Shown here: positions 1 to 5,836 of the stretch, in pieces | Layout: each line of letters starts with the position of its first letter | How positions within the stretch are numbered: the stretch's first letter is position 1 | Source of the DNA: Thermococcus sp. | GTDB lineage: Archaea; Methanobacteriota_B; Thermococci; Thermococcales; Thermococcaceae | DNA length: 14,503 nucleotides | Direction: 5' to 3' | Assembly: GCA_027062125.1 (NCBI GenBank) | Contig: JAMOTW010000197.1 | Span: 1 to 14,503, forward strand | The notes under the pieces: model-generated | Seen by the model: the letters and a program-made list of their open reading frames with translations, nothing else | What the model was told of the DNA's origin: nothing | Database searches by the model: none | Program-made: the position numbers and the translations under genes

Positions 1-364
1 GGTTAAGAGAACCGGACCCACTGACATCAACCTGAGGAGGCTCATCCGCTACCTCAGAAAGAAGTCGAACGAGGAAGGGGTTAAGATATGGAAGGACATA
101 GCCTGGCGCCTTGAGAGGCCCAGGAGGCAGAGGGCTGAAGTGAACGTCAGCAGGATCAACCGCTACACCAGGGAGGGCGACACCGTCATCGTCCCGGGAA
201 GCGTCCTCGGTGCAGGAAAGCTCGAGCACAAGGTCACCGTTGCCGCCTGGAAGTTCAGCGAGACGGCCAAGAAGAAGATAGTCGAGGCCGGTGGAGAGGT
301 CCTCACGATTGAGGAGCTCATCGAGAGGAACCCGAAGGGTAGTGGAGTAATCATAATGGAGTGA
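1..364 (+). CDS. rpl18e: Large-subunit ribosomal protein L18e (eL18), start codon cut by window edge
   Basis: Structural protein of the archaeal 50S subunit. The open frame runs from base 2 to a TGA at 362-364 and gives 120 residues beginning VKRTGPTDINLRRLIRYL, which is the family N-terminus. Base 1 is a G, so the start ATG probably lies across the window edge with only its third base present (inference). Further family sequence is VPGSVLGAGKLEHKVTVAAW in the middle and GEVLTIEELIERNPKGSG at the end. It is the first gene of the archaeal S9 operon in this window, followed six bases later by L13, so the two are almost certainly cotranscribed. The identification is firm; only the exact start is unseen. 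Confidence 0.95.
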   Translation, partial: VKRTGPTDINLRRLIRYLRKKSNEEGVKIWKDIAWRLERPRRQRAEVNVSRINRYTREGDTVIVPGSVLGAGKLEHKVTVAAWKFSETAKKKIVEAGGEVLTIEELIERNPKGSGVIIME

Positions 365-370
365 TGGGCC

Positions 371-799
371 ATGAGGATAATTAACGCCGAAGGACTCATA
401 CTCGGAAGGCTCGCCTCGAAGGTCGCCAAGATGCTCCTCGAGGGCGAGGAGGTCGTCATTGTCAACGCCGACAAGGCCATCATCACCGGAAACCGCGAGG
501 ACATCTTCGCCAAGTACAAGCAGAGAACCGAGCTCAGGACCAGGACCAACCCGAGGAGGGGTCCGTTCTACCCGAAGAGGAGCGATGAGATAGTTAGGAG
601 AACCGTCAGGGGAATGCTCCCCTGGAAGACCGACCGCGGAAGGAAGGCCTTCAAGAGGCTCAAGGTCTACGTTGGCGTTCCCAAGGAGTTCGAGGGTAAG
701 GAGCTTGAGACCATAATCGAGGCACACATGTCGAGGCTCGCAACCCCGAAGTACGTTACCGTTGGCGAGGTTGCCAAGTTCCTCGGTGGAAAGTTCTGA
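371..799 (+). CDS. rpl13: Large-subunit ribosomal protein L13 (uL13)
   Basis: Core 50S ribosomal protein of 142 residues, the normal archaeal length. The N-terminal stretch GRLASKVAKMLLEGEEVVIV (residues 12-31), the NADKAIITGN segment after it, and RGMLPWKTDRGRKAFKRL (about 80-97) are typical L13 sequence. The ATG at 371 is preceded by GAGTGATGG, a GGTGAT-like ribosome binding site that overlaps the end of L18e, so translation may be coupled. S9 follows 11 bases after the stop. L13 and S9 are neighbours in both bacteria and archaea, which supports the call. Confidence 0.97.
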   Translation: MRIINAEGLILGRLASKVAKMLLEGEEVVIVNADKAIITGNREDIFAKYKQRTELRTRTNPRRGPFYPKRSDEIVRRTVRGMLPWKTDRGRKAFKRLKVYVGVPKEFEGKELETIIEAHMSRLATPKYVTVGEVAKFLGGKF

Positions 800-810
800 G
801 GTGAGAGAAG

Positions 811-1218
811 ATGAAGGTCATCCAGACTGCTGGTAAGAGAAAGACGGCCATCGCGAGGGCCACCATCAGGGAAGGAAAGGGTCGCGTCAGGATCAACCAC
901 AAGCCGGTCGAGATTATCGAGCCGGAGATAGCCCGCTTCACTATCATGGAGCCGCTCGTCCTCGCCGGAGAGGAGATAGTTAGCAAGGTCGACATAGACG
1001 TCAAGGTCGAGGGCGGAGGCTTCATGGGACAGGCCGAAGCGGCGAGAGTTGCCATAGCCAGGGCCCTCGTCGAGTGGACCAACGACATGAACCTCAAGGA
1101 AAAGTTTATGAAGTACGACAGGACCATGCTCGTCGGGGACAGCAGGCGCACCGAGCCGCACAAGCCCAACCGCTCAACCAAGGGTCCGCGTGCCAAGAGG
1201 CAGAAGTCCTACCGCTGA
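811..1218 (+). CDS. rps9: Small-subunit ribosomal protein S9 (uS9)
   Basis: 30S ribosomal protein of 135 residues. The N-terminus has the family pattern TAGKRKTAIARATIREGKGRV; the middle has GGGFMGQAEAARVAIARAL (about residues 68-86). The C-terminus is the basic tail GPRAKRQKSYR ending in arginine, which in S9 reaches toward the P-site tRNA. The start ATG has GAGGTGAGAAG just upstream. It gives its name to the archaeal S9 operon (L18e, L13, S9, RpoN, RpoK, eno, S2), and that order is kept here. Length and both ends agree with the archaeal family. Confidence 0.97.
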   Translation: MKVIQTAGKRKTAIARATIREGKGRVRINHKPVEIIEPEIARFTIMEPLVLAGEEIVSKVDIDVKVEGGGFMGQAEAARVAIARALVEWTNDMNLKEKFMKYDRTMLVGDSRRTEPHKPNRSTKGPRAKRQKSYR

Positions 1219-1256
1219 TGGCTTTCCTTTAATATTCATTCGAGAAGGTGATACGG

Positions 1257-1454
1257 GTGATAGTTCCCGTCAGGTGCTTCACGTGTGGAAAGGTCATAGG
1301 AGACAAATACTACGAGTTCAAGGCCCGCGTCGAGAAGGGCGAGGACCCCGAGAAGGTGCTCGACGACCTCGGGGTTGAGAGGTACTGCTGCAGGAGAACG
1401 CTCCTCAGCCACGTCGAGCTCATCGACCAGGTAATGGTCTACAAAGTGTACTGA
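1257..1454 (+). CDS. rpoN: DNA-directed RNA polymerase subunit N (Rpo10)
   Basis: Small zinc-binding subunit of the archaeal RNA polymerase, equivalent to eukaryotic Rpb10, which helps the Rpo3/Rpo11 platform assemble. The sequence has the diagnostic CFTCGKVIG motif (C7, C10) and the CCRRTLLSH motif (C44, C45), together the four zinc ligands. I chose GTG at 1257 rather than the in-frame GTG at 1248 because AGGTGAT at 1246-1252 forms a well-placed ribosome binding site for it. This gives the standard 65-residue protein starting (M)IVPVRCF; the earlier GTG would lie inside that site. It sits 38 bases after S9 and 17 bases before tRNA-Pro. Confidence 0.96.
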   Translation: MIVPVRCFTCGKVIGDKYYEFKARVEKGEDPEKVLDDLGVERYCCRRTLLSHVELIDQVMVYKVY

Positions 1455-1471
1455 AAAACCGCATTTCTTGG

Positions 1472-1549
1472 GGGGCCGTGGGGTAGCTTGGTCTATCCTC
1501 CCGGCTTGGGGTGCCGGAGACCCGGGTTCAAATCCCGGCGGCCCCACCA
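1472..1549 (+). tRNA. tRNA-Pro (anticodon GGG), CCA encoded
   Basis: A full cloverleaf can be folded by eye. The acceptor stem GGGGCCG (1472-1478) pairs with CGGCCCC (1539-1545), followed by discriminator A and an encoded CCA (1547-1549). The anticodon stem CCGGC/GCCGG (1501-1505 with 1513-1517) encloses the seven-base loop TTGGGGT, so the anticodon is GGG at 1508-1510. The T arm is CCGGG-TTCAAAT-CCCGG (1522-1538). GGG reads CCC and CCU proline codons. The gene lies inside the S9 operon between rpoN and rpoK, and no convincing promoter of its own is visible, so it may be cut out of the operon transcript. Confidence 0.97.
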
Positions 1550-1600
1550 AAATTTGCACTGGAATGGATTGAGCTGGACTGGAAGGCAGGGGTGGTAGTC

Positions 1601-1774
1601 GTGTTTAGATATACCCGCTTTGAGAAGGCCCGCATCATAGGGGCAAGGGCCCTTCAGATAGCGATGGGTGCGCCCATCCTTATAGATGTCCCGGAAGGAA
1701 TCACGCCGCTCGACGCAGCTCTGCTTGAGTTCGAGAAGGGCATAATACCTCTCACCGTAATAAGGCCGAGCTGA
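1601..1774 (+). CDS. rpoK: DNA-directed RNA polymerase subunit K (Rpo6)
   Basis: Archaeal RNA polymerase subunit equivalent to Rpb6 and bacterial omega, which stabilises assembly of the largest subunit. The protein is 57 residues, FRYTRFEKARIIGARALQI followed by AMGAPILIDVPEGITPLDAA and ending IIPLTVIRPS, essentially the whole Rpo6 core domain. The open frame runs further upstream into tRNA-Pro, but the homologous part begins at GTG 1601, which is preceded by AGGGGTGGT (1588-1596), so I place the start there. The enolase-like gene begins six bases after its stop. The GTG start and 57-residue length agree with what I recall for Thermococcales RpoK. Confidence 0.95.
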   Translation: MFRYTRFEKARIIGARALQIAMGAPILIDVPEGITPLDAALLEFEKGIIPLTVIRPS

Positions 1775-1780
1775 TGAAAG

Positions 1781-2806
1781 ATGACGGTGATAGAGAACGT
1801 TATCGGCAGGGTCGCAGTGCTCAGGGGTGGCAGGTACTCCGTCGAAGTCGACGTCCTGACCAGCTCGGGCTTTGGCCGCTTTGCGGCGCCGATAGACGAG
1901 AACCCGAGCCTCTACATAGCGGAAGCCCACAGGGCCGTCAGCGAGGTCGATGAGATAATCGGACCCGAGCTGATAGGCTTCGATGCCAGCGAGCAGGAGC
2001 TCATAGACAGCTACCTCTGGGAGATAGACGGCACCGAGGACTTCAGCCACATTGGGGCCAACACTGCCCTGGCCGTCTCGGTGGCCGTTGCCAAAGCGGC
2101 CGCGAGCGTTAAGAAGACCCCCCTCTACAGCTACCTCGGCGGTACCTTTACGACGGAGCTCCCCGTCCCCATACTCGAGGTGGCCAGCGGGGAGACCTTC
2201 GACTACTACGTCACCGTCAGGGACCTCATGGAGATAACCGACGTCGTCGACGCGCTCAACAAGGTGCTTGAGCACGTGGAGGGGAACTCGGTGGAGGCCT
2301 TTTCGAGGGCCACCGAGAAGGCCACCGACGAGCTCGGCCTCGACGTTGCGCTCGGCCTCGTCCAGAAGAGGCCCCTCGAAACCGAGGAAGTGCTCTCCCT
2401 GGTGGAAGACAACAACGTGGCGTACATAAAGCCTCTTGGGGAAGAGGAGCTCTTCCTTGAGCTCATCGCCGGAACTCATGAGGTGTTCGTTGACGGCGAA
2501 TACCTCTTCCGCGAGAAGGACATACTCGACAGGCGCTACTACAACGCGCTCTCCATAAAGCCCATAAACCTTGGTACGCTCACCGACTTATACAACCTCG
2601 TGAACGACGCGAAGTCGGAGAGGATAACCCCCATCCTCGCGGAGGCTCGCTACGAGTCCTCCGACGAGGCCCTGGCCCACATAGCTGTGGGCCTCCGCTG
2701 CCCGGCGATGGCCTTCAGAAAGGACTCCATCGCCAAGCTGAACGAGCTGATAAGAATAGCCGAAGATTTGGGTGAAAGGGGTAGGATAATAACCTTTGAA
2801 GGATGA
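1781..2806 (+). CDS. Enolase-like protein, shortened and probably inactive (pseudoenzyme)
   Basis: A 341-residue relative of enolase; true archaeal enolases are about 430 residues. Retained family landmarks are GGRYSVEVDVLTSSGFGRFA (16-35), LIGFDASEQELIDSYLWEIDG (64-84), HIGANTALAVSVAVAKAAAS (90-109), TPLYSYLGG (113-121), ALSIKPINLGTLTDLYNLV (256-274) and a LNELIRIAEDLGER end. The Ser-loop SGASTG is replaced by PIDENP (37-42), the 'GG.HA' and 'DFQEFM' segments are missing or unrecognisable, and the catalytic lysine near the end (IKTGAP in enolase) falls on MAFRKD (310-315). The first lysine (K260) and an arginine (R290) remain. The locus between rpoK and S2 is where many archaea carry true eno (recalled), so this looks like a diverged copy kept in place. 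Its actual function is unknown. Confidence 0.85.
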   Translation: MTVIENVIGRVAVLRGGRYSVEVDVLTSSGFGRFAAPIDENPSLYIAEAHRAVSEVDEIIGPELIGFDASEQELIDSYLWEIDGTEDFSHIGANTALAVSVAVAKAAASVKKTPLYSYLGGTFTTELPVPILEVASGETFDYYVTVRDLMEITDVVDALNKVLEHVEGNSVEAFSRATEKATDELGLDVALGLVQKRPLETEEVLSLVEDNNVAYIKPLGEEELFLELIAGTHEVFVDGEYLFREKDILDRRYYNALSIKPINLGTLTDLYNLVNDAKSERITPILAEARYESSDEALAHIAVGLRCPAMAFRKDSIAKLNELIRIAEDLGERGRIITFEG

Positions 2807-2819
2807 GGAGGTGTGAAGA

Positions 2820-3425
2820 ATGGAGGAATATCTCGTTCCACTCGACCAGTACCTTGCAGCGGGTGTCCACATCGGCACCCAGCAGAAGACCCAGGATATG
2901 AAGAAGTTCATCTACAGGGTTAGGCAGGACGGTCTCTACGTCCTCGACGTCAGGAAGACCGACGAGAGGCTTAGGGCCGCCGGCAAGTTCCTCGCCAGGT
3001 TCGACCCGGAGAGCATACTTGCCGTTAGCGTCAGGCTCTACGGTCAGAAGCCGGTCAAGAAGTTTGGCGAGGTTACCGGCGCCCGCTCCATACCCGGCCG
3101 TTTCCTCCCGGGAACCATGACCAACCCGAAGGTCAAGAACTTCATGGAGCCGGACGTCCTCGTCGTCACCGACCCGAGGGCCGACCACCAGGCCATGAAG
3201 GAGGCCATCGAGATTGGCGTTCCCATAGTGGCCCTCGTCGACACCGAGAACTTCCTCAGCTACGTCGACGTTGCCATCCCGACCAACAACAAGGGAAGGA
3301 AGGCCCTCGCGCTCATCTACTGGATCCTCGCGAGGGAGATACTTTACAACAGGAAGGAGATAGAGAGCAGGGAAGACTTCAAGGTTCCGGTTGAGGACTT
3401 CGAGATGAAGATCATTAGGACCTGA
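2820..3425 (+). CDS. rps2: Small-subunit ribosomal protein S2 (uS2)
   Basis: 30S ribosomal protein of 201 residues, the archaeal form without the bacterial coiled-coil insert. Family sequence includes YLAAGVHIGTQQKTQDMKKF near the N-terminus, RFLPGTMTNP in the middle and DVLVVTDPRADHQAMKEA, followed by VALVDTENFLSYVDVAIPTN and NNKGRKALALIYWILARE. The ATG at 2820 has a strong GAGGAGGTG just upstream, straight after the enolase-like gene, so it belongs to the same transcript. It is the last protein gene of the S9 operon here; a tRNA-Leu with its own promoter follows. Confidence 0.97.
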   Translation: MEEYLVPLDQYLAAGVHIGTQQKTQDMKKFIYRVRQDGLYVLDVRKTDERLRAAGKFLARFDPESILAVSVRLYGQKPVKKFGEVTGARSIPGRFLPGTMTNPKVKNFMEPDVLVVTDPRADHQAMKEAIEIGVPIVALVDTENFLSYVDVAIPTNNKGRKALALIYWILAREILYNRKEIESREDFKVPVEDFEMKIIRT

Positions 3426-3433
3426 GGGGAAGG

Positions 3434-3440
3434 TTTTTAA
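3434..3440 (+). promoter_or_regulatory. Candidate TATA box of tRNA-Leu
   Basis: TTTTTAA preceded by the purine-rich GGGGAAGG (possible BRE) lies about 26-32 bases before the tRNA 5' end, the usual archaeal TATA-to-start distance. It sits just after the S2 stop codon. Confidence 0.55.
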
Positions 3441-3465
3441 TCCCTCCCCGTTTACACTCCCTCGC

Positions 3466-3553
3466 GCGGGGGTGCCCGAGCCTGGCCAAAGGGGGCGGAC
3501 TTAAGATCCGCTGCCGTAGGGCTGCGCGGGTTCGAATCCCGTCCCCCGCACCA
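3466..3553 (+). tRNA. tRNA-Leu (anticodon TAA), CCA encoded
   Basis: The acceptor stem GCGGGGG (3466-3472) pairs with CCCCCGC (3543-3549), then discriminator A and CCA (3551-3553). The anticodon stem GCGGA/TCCGC (3495-3499 with 3507-3511) holds loop CTTAAGA, giving anticodon TAA at 3502-3504. A long variable arm (TGCCGTAGGGCTGC region) marks a class II tRNA, as expected for leucine. The T arm is GCGGG-TTCGAAT-CCCGT. It decodes UUA and UUG leucine codons. The gene lies between S2 and L40e. Confidence 0.97.
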
Positions 3554-3557
3554 AAGC

Positions 3558-3564
3558 TTTAAAA
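3558..3564 (+). promoter_or_regulatory. Candidate TATA box of rpl40e
   Basis: TTTAAAA begins four bases after the encoded CCA of tRNA-Leu, preceded by the A-rich CCAAAGC. Transcription would start about 25 bases downstream, near 3588, leaving a short leader that contains the GAGGTGAT ribosome binding site (3599-3606) of L40e. Confidence 0.5.
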
Positions 3565-3610
3565 GTCCGTTGCGGTAGGTGTGTTGGATTAAGATCATGA
3601 GGTGATCACG

Positions 3611-3769
3611 ATGGCGAGATTCCCAGAGGCTGAGGCCAGAATCTTTAGAAAGTACATCTGCATGCGCTGTGGTGCCACCAACCCGTGGAAGGCCAAGAAG
3701 TGCAGGAAGTGCGGCTACAAGGGCCTCCGCCCGAAGGCCAAGGAGCCGCGCGGTGGAATGGGACGCTGA
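3611..3769 (+). CDS. rpl40e: Large-subunit ribosomal protein L40e (eL40)
   Basis: A 52-residue 50S ribosomal protein in the archaeal stand-alone form; in eukaryotes it is made as a ubiquitin fusion. Reading from ATG 3611 gives MARFPEAEARIFRKYICMRC followed by GATNPWKAKKCRKCGYKGLR and a short basic tail. Four cysteines in two CxxC pairs (C17, C20, C31, C34) form the zinc ribbon. GAGGTGAT at 3599-3606 is a near-perfect ribosome binding site. The gene is separated from S2 by tRNA-Leu and probably has its own promoter. Confidence 0.95.
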   Translation: MARFPEAEARIFRKYICMRCGATNPWKAKKCRKCGYKGLRPKAKEPRGGMGR

Positions 3770-3870
3770 AGTCCCTTACCCTCCAATTTCCCTCCTTTTC
3801 AACTCGCTTTTCTCGGTATTTTCACTGGATTGAGAGAAGGGTATAGAAGTTTCTGGCCGTGGACGGGCTT
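3770..3870. other. Convergent intergenic gap between L40e and padR
   Basis: This 101-base gap lies between the 3' ends of two convergent genes. It contains several T-rich patches on the plus strand (CTCCTTTTC and GCTTTTCTCGG, about 3792-3818) that could serve as an archaeal oligo-T terminator for L40e. I see no gene here. Confidence 0.35.
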
Positions 3871-4197
3871 TCATTCTCTCAGCTTTGATATCATGTCCTC
3901 GAGAAAAGCGATGCCGTCCTCGAGGAGTTTCTCCCCCTCGGGGGTGAGCTTGTAGTACTTCCTCGACGGCTTCCCGGTCTGGCTCTCCTGCCATTCCGCG
4001 GTTACGTAGCCCTCCTTCTCGAGCTTGTAGAGCACGACGTACGAGCTGACCGTCGCCGGCTCGAAGTTGAAGGCCTCCTTGATCCTCTCCTTCAGCTCGT
4101 AGGCGTACATCGGTCTCTCCTTCAACAGTCTCAGTATGTAGAGCCACAGAACCTCTTTGGTTATCTTGTTCCTAAGCCTCTCCATAGGGCTCGTCAT
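3871..4197 (-). CDS. PadR-family transcriptional regulator
   Basis: A 108-residue winged-helix DNA-binding protein. The PadR domain covers nearly all of it: EVLWLYILRLLKERPMYAYE (15-34) for the first helices, NFEPATVSSYVVLYKLEKEG (44-63) for the recognition helix, a wing with KPSRKYYKLTPEGEKLL (76-92), and a short C-terminal helix that in this family makes the dimer. The ATG at 4197 has GGGTGAG a few bases upstream; M5 is an alternative start. It is transcribed away from a FUN14-family membrane gene, with 108 bases between the starts and a palindrome in the gap, so it may control itself and that neighbour (inference). The ligand or signal is not visible. Confidence 0.9.
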   Translation of the reverse strand: MTSPMERLRNKITKEVLWLYILRLLKERPMYAYELKERIKEAFNFEPATVSSYVVLYKLEKEGYVTAEWQESQTGKPSRKYYKLTPEGEKLLEDGIAFLEDMISKLRE

Positions 4198-4235
4198 GTT
4201 CTCACCCGTTTTATGGTCTGCAAATATTTCGTCTC

Positions 4236-4250
4236 CGTTTAATTTAAACG
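4236..4250. promoter_or_regulatory. Perfect palindrome, candidate operator between padR and the FUN14 gene
   Basis: CGTTTAA-T-TTAAACG is a perfect 7-base inverted repeat with a 1-base centre. It overlaps an A/T stretch (TTTAAATT on the minus strand) suited to be the padR TATA box, about 25-30 bases before a likely padR transcription start. Next to it AACGTTTT occurs twice (4247-4254 and 4261-4268), the second copy running into a possible TATA (TTTTTATT, about 4265-4272) for the FUN14 gene. The layout suggests a repressor site covering both promoters, but no binding is shown. Confidence 0.5.
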
Positions 4251-4305
4251 TTTTGGCGGTAACGTTTTTATTCGGTGGGGCTTTTACTATACTCTGGGTG
4301 GTAGA

Positions 4306-4605
4306 ATGGAGTTCGACGTAAACGCCATGATGGGCGACATGGGTGTGGGGGCAGTGGTTGGCTTCGTAACCGGCTACGCAGTCAAGAAGGTCATGAAGCT
4401 GGCGCTGGCTCTAATAGGTGCCTACGTGGTCAGCCTCCTCTGGCTCGAGCAGAAGGGAGTTCTGATAATAGACAAGGACCGGCTCTTCAACCTCGTGGGC
4501 GAGTGGAGCCACGAAGTCCTGAGTGCTGGGGAGAAGGTTATGGTCCTCCTTCCGGGCACGGCGGCCTTCTTGGGCGGCTTTGCCCTCGGCTTCCACAAGG
4601 GGTAA
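4306..4605 (+). CDS. FUN14-family small membrane protein
   Basis: A 99-residue protein with the FUN14 pattern: a glycine-rich first membrane helix ending in GFVTGYAVKKVMK (19-31), a second helix LALALIGAYVVSLLWLEQKG (32-51), then VLIIDKDRLFNLVGEW, and a last hydrophobic glycine-rich helix VMVLLPGTAAFLGGFALGFH (78-97). Eukaryotic FUN14 proteins sit in the mitochondrial outer membrane; the role of the archaeal members is not known to me. The ATG is preceded by GGGTGGT (4296-4302). The gene is divergent from padR and ends 11 bases before the convergent metallophosphoesterase-like gene. Confidence 0.75.
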   Translation: MEFDVNAMMGDMGVGAVVGFVTGYAVKKVMKLALALIGAYVVSLLWLEQKGVLIIDKDRLFNLVGEWSHEVLSAGEKVMVLLPGTAAFLGGFALGFHKG

Positions 4606-4616
4606 AATGGGGGGCG

Positions 4617-5378
4617 TTAAACTCTGCCGTGGTATAGAACCTTCACGAGCTCCTCCGGGAGACCCTCCCTCTTTATTCTCTCCTCAATGAGCCTCTTCTC
4701 CTCCTCGTAGTCCACCTCTATGAACTTCGTGTGGAGCGTATCAACGTCCACCAGTGCGAAGGTTGCCCTATGCGCCTTTCCGGGAGGATAGCCAACGCTC
4801 CCGGGGCAGATGACCCTTCCGTAGCGCGTCATCGCGTTGACCGGGTACTTGGGCGAGGCCACGAAGAGTATCTCGTAGTCCTTAACCGGCCTCATTATGG
4901 CGTCGTAATACACCGTCGGCTGTTCTGGGAGCACCCTGCCATGGAACGGGTCAAGCGGGCTCCCATACACACCAAAGATGTCGTTCTTTCCGACCTTGTC
5001 AACGAGGTAAACCGGCAGGTCCCTTATGAACTCCCTGCCCTCGTGGCCGAGGGCCTCCCATGTGTACTTCAGGGCGGCCTTAACATAGTCCGGATACTCA
5101 ACCCTGTCTATGTAGTCCGGTCCCTCGGCGTGGGGATCGCTCGCGGCTATTACCTGGTCGAACTCGCCCCTGATGACCTTGACCACGTTGTTCCTGATAA
5201 GGTCATCGAGAGTGTCCAGAACCTCCCCCGGGTAGGGGAAGAGGCCAACGATGTTTCCAAGGATGTAGTATTTCTCAATCTCGTATCCTTCCTCCTTGAG
5301 CTCCTCTATCCTCTCGAGGGCCTTCGCCAGTGCCGGTAGGTTCCCGTTGATGTTGGCCAGAACCGCGACGTACGTCAT
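4617..5378 (-). CDS. Metallophosphoesterase-fold protein with most metal ligands replaced
   Basis: A 253-residue calcineurin-like phosphoesterase relative. The blocks are recognisable, but the usual metal-binding residues are changed. SDIHGN is ANINGNLPAL (8-17, D to N and H to N); GDxVG is GNIVGLFPYP (41-50, D to N); GNHD is GEFD (71-74); the GH(x)H motif before the end is SPKYP (175-179). PGSVG (192-196) is kept, as is the GVYGSPLDP region (136-144). The fold is therefore probably intact and phosphoesterase activity doubtful. I chose ATG 5378, three codons inside the longest frame, because GGAGGTGAT lies just upstream of it and overlaps the longer GTG start. The gene is convergent with the FUN14 gene. 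Its function could be ligand binding or a protein scaffold. Confidence 0.85.
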   Translation of the reverse strand: MTYVAVLANINGNLPALAKALERIEELKEEGYEIEKYYILGNIVGLFPYPGEVLDTLDDLIRNNVVKVIRGEFDQVIAASDPHAEGPDYIDRVEYPDYVKAALKYTWEALGHEGREFIRDLPVYLVDKVGKNDIFGVYGSPLDPFHGRVLPEQPTVYYDAIMRPVKDYEILFVASPKYPVNAMTRYGRVICPGSVGYPPGKAHRATFALVDVDTLHTKFIEVDYEEEKRLIEERIKREGLPEELVKVLYHGRV

Positions 5379-5428
5379 CGGCATCACCTCCCAACTTTTT
5401 CTTACTAAAGTTAACTAAAAATTCAAGG

Positions 5429-5437
5429 ATATTTAAA
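5429..5437 (-). promoter_or_regulatory. Candidate TATA box of the metallophosphoesterase-like gene
   Basis: On the minus strand TTTAAATAT is preceded by the A-rich CGAAATC. Transcription starting about 25 bases downstream (near 5406) would give a leader of roughly 28 bases that includes the GGAGGTGAT site. Spacing and sequence fit an archaeal promoter. Confidence 0.55.
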
Positions 5438-5518
5438 GATTTCGGAAGCTGGGATAGGAGGTCTGAGAGGTAATGTTTAATTTCTTTGAAGTCTTTTGAA
5501 GGAATCTTTGCTAGTTTG
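5438..5518. other. A/T-rich gap between the metallophosphoesterase-like promoter and the pseudogene
   Basis: Together with the pseudogene, this is part of the 458 bases without an intact gene from 5379 to 5836. I see no reading frame worth calling. It is the 3' side of the hydrolase remnant, so any terminator of that transcript would lie here, but no clear T-run stands out on the minus strand. Confidence 0.3.
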
Positions 5519-5836
5519 TCAATTAAAGTTATTCGTGTATTCGCTTAGGACATCCTTCAACACTTTAAAAGAGGAAAACCCGTATTCTATGCTTGGTTCA
5601 ACTGCGGTGCTTTCAAAGAAGTCATTGAATGTACCCCACAGAATGAACCTATGTCCTTCGGGTAGAGGACTCGCATATTTTAGGGTTATTAGATTTTCTT
5701 GGCTGGTTTTGGTGGATCTTGGTAGGGGAACATAGTTAGGGAATTCCAACTTGCAAGTCGATTATCGAACTCTGGTATTCCAGAGAGTATTAGGTATAGA
5801 CCAGTTCTTTTGCAGAAGCAGTCCTTTCTTCACAGT
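5519..5836 (-). pseudogene. Remnant of a second GH99-like hydrolase gene (C-terminal part only)
   Basis: On the minus strand, the frame ending in a TGA at 5519-5521 encodes a tail that matches the C-terminus of the intact hydrolase next to it. FNDFFESTAVEPSIEYGF here matches FNNFFENSYLEPSTQDGF there, and ENLITLKYASP matches ERIQLALKYVDP. Further upstream in the same frame, SIPNTLWNTRVR resembles the FIPSATVG segment, but a TAA at 5762-5764 interrupts it. No more than about the last 100 residues are left, and no good start codon or ribosome binding site is visible (TTG 5749 is the first candidate after the stop). The remnant begins right at the stop of the intact copy. It is most likely a decayed tandem paralog or a truncated gene at a recombination joint. 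Confidence 0.75.

Noticed and set aside
1225..1236. TATA-like CCTTTAATATT between S9 and rpoN
   Set aside because: A start 25 bases downstream would fall at about the rpoN start codon and lose the ribosome binding site at 1246-1252, so it is more likely chance within an operon gap.
1493..2479. Long minus-strand open frame opposite the enolase-like gene (328 codons)
   Set aside because: It lies antisense to tRNA-Pro, rpoK and the enolase-like gene, has low-complexity Glu/Gly/Val/Leu-rich content, and comes from the GC-rich codon pattern of the real strand.
5496..5735. Plus-strand 79-codon frame over the hydrolase remnant
   Set aside because: The opposite strand shows clear similarity to the C-terminus of the neighbouring hydrolase, so this frame is a shadow of the pseudogene.
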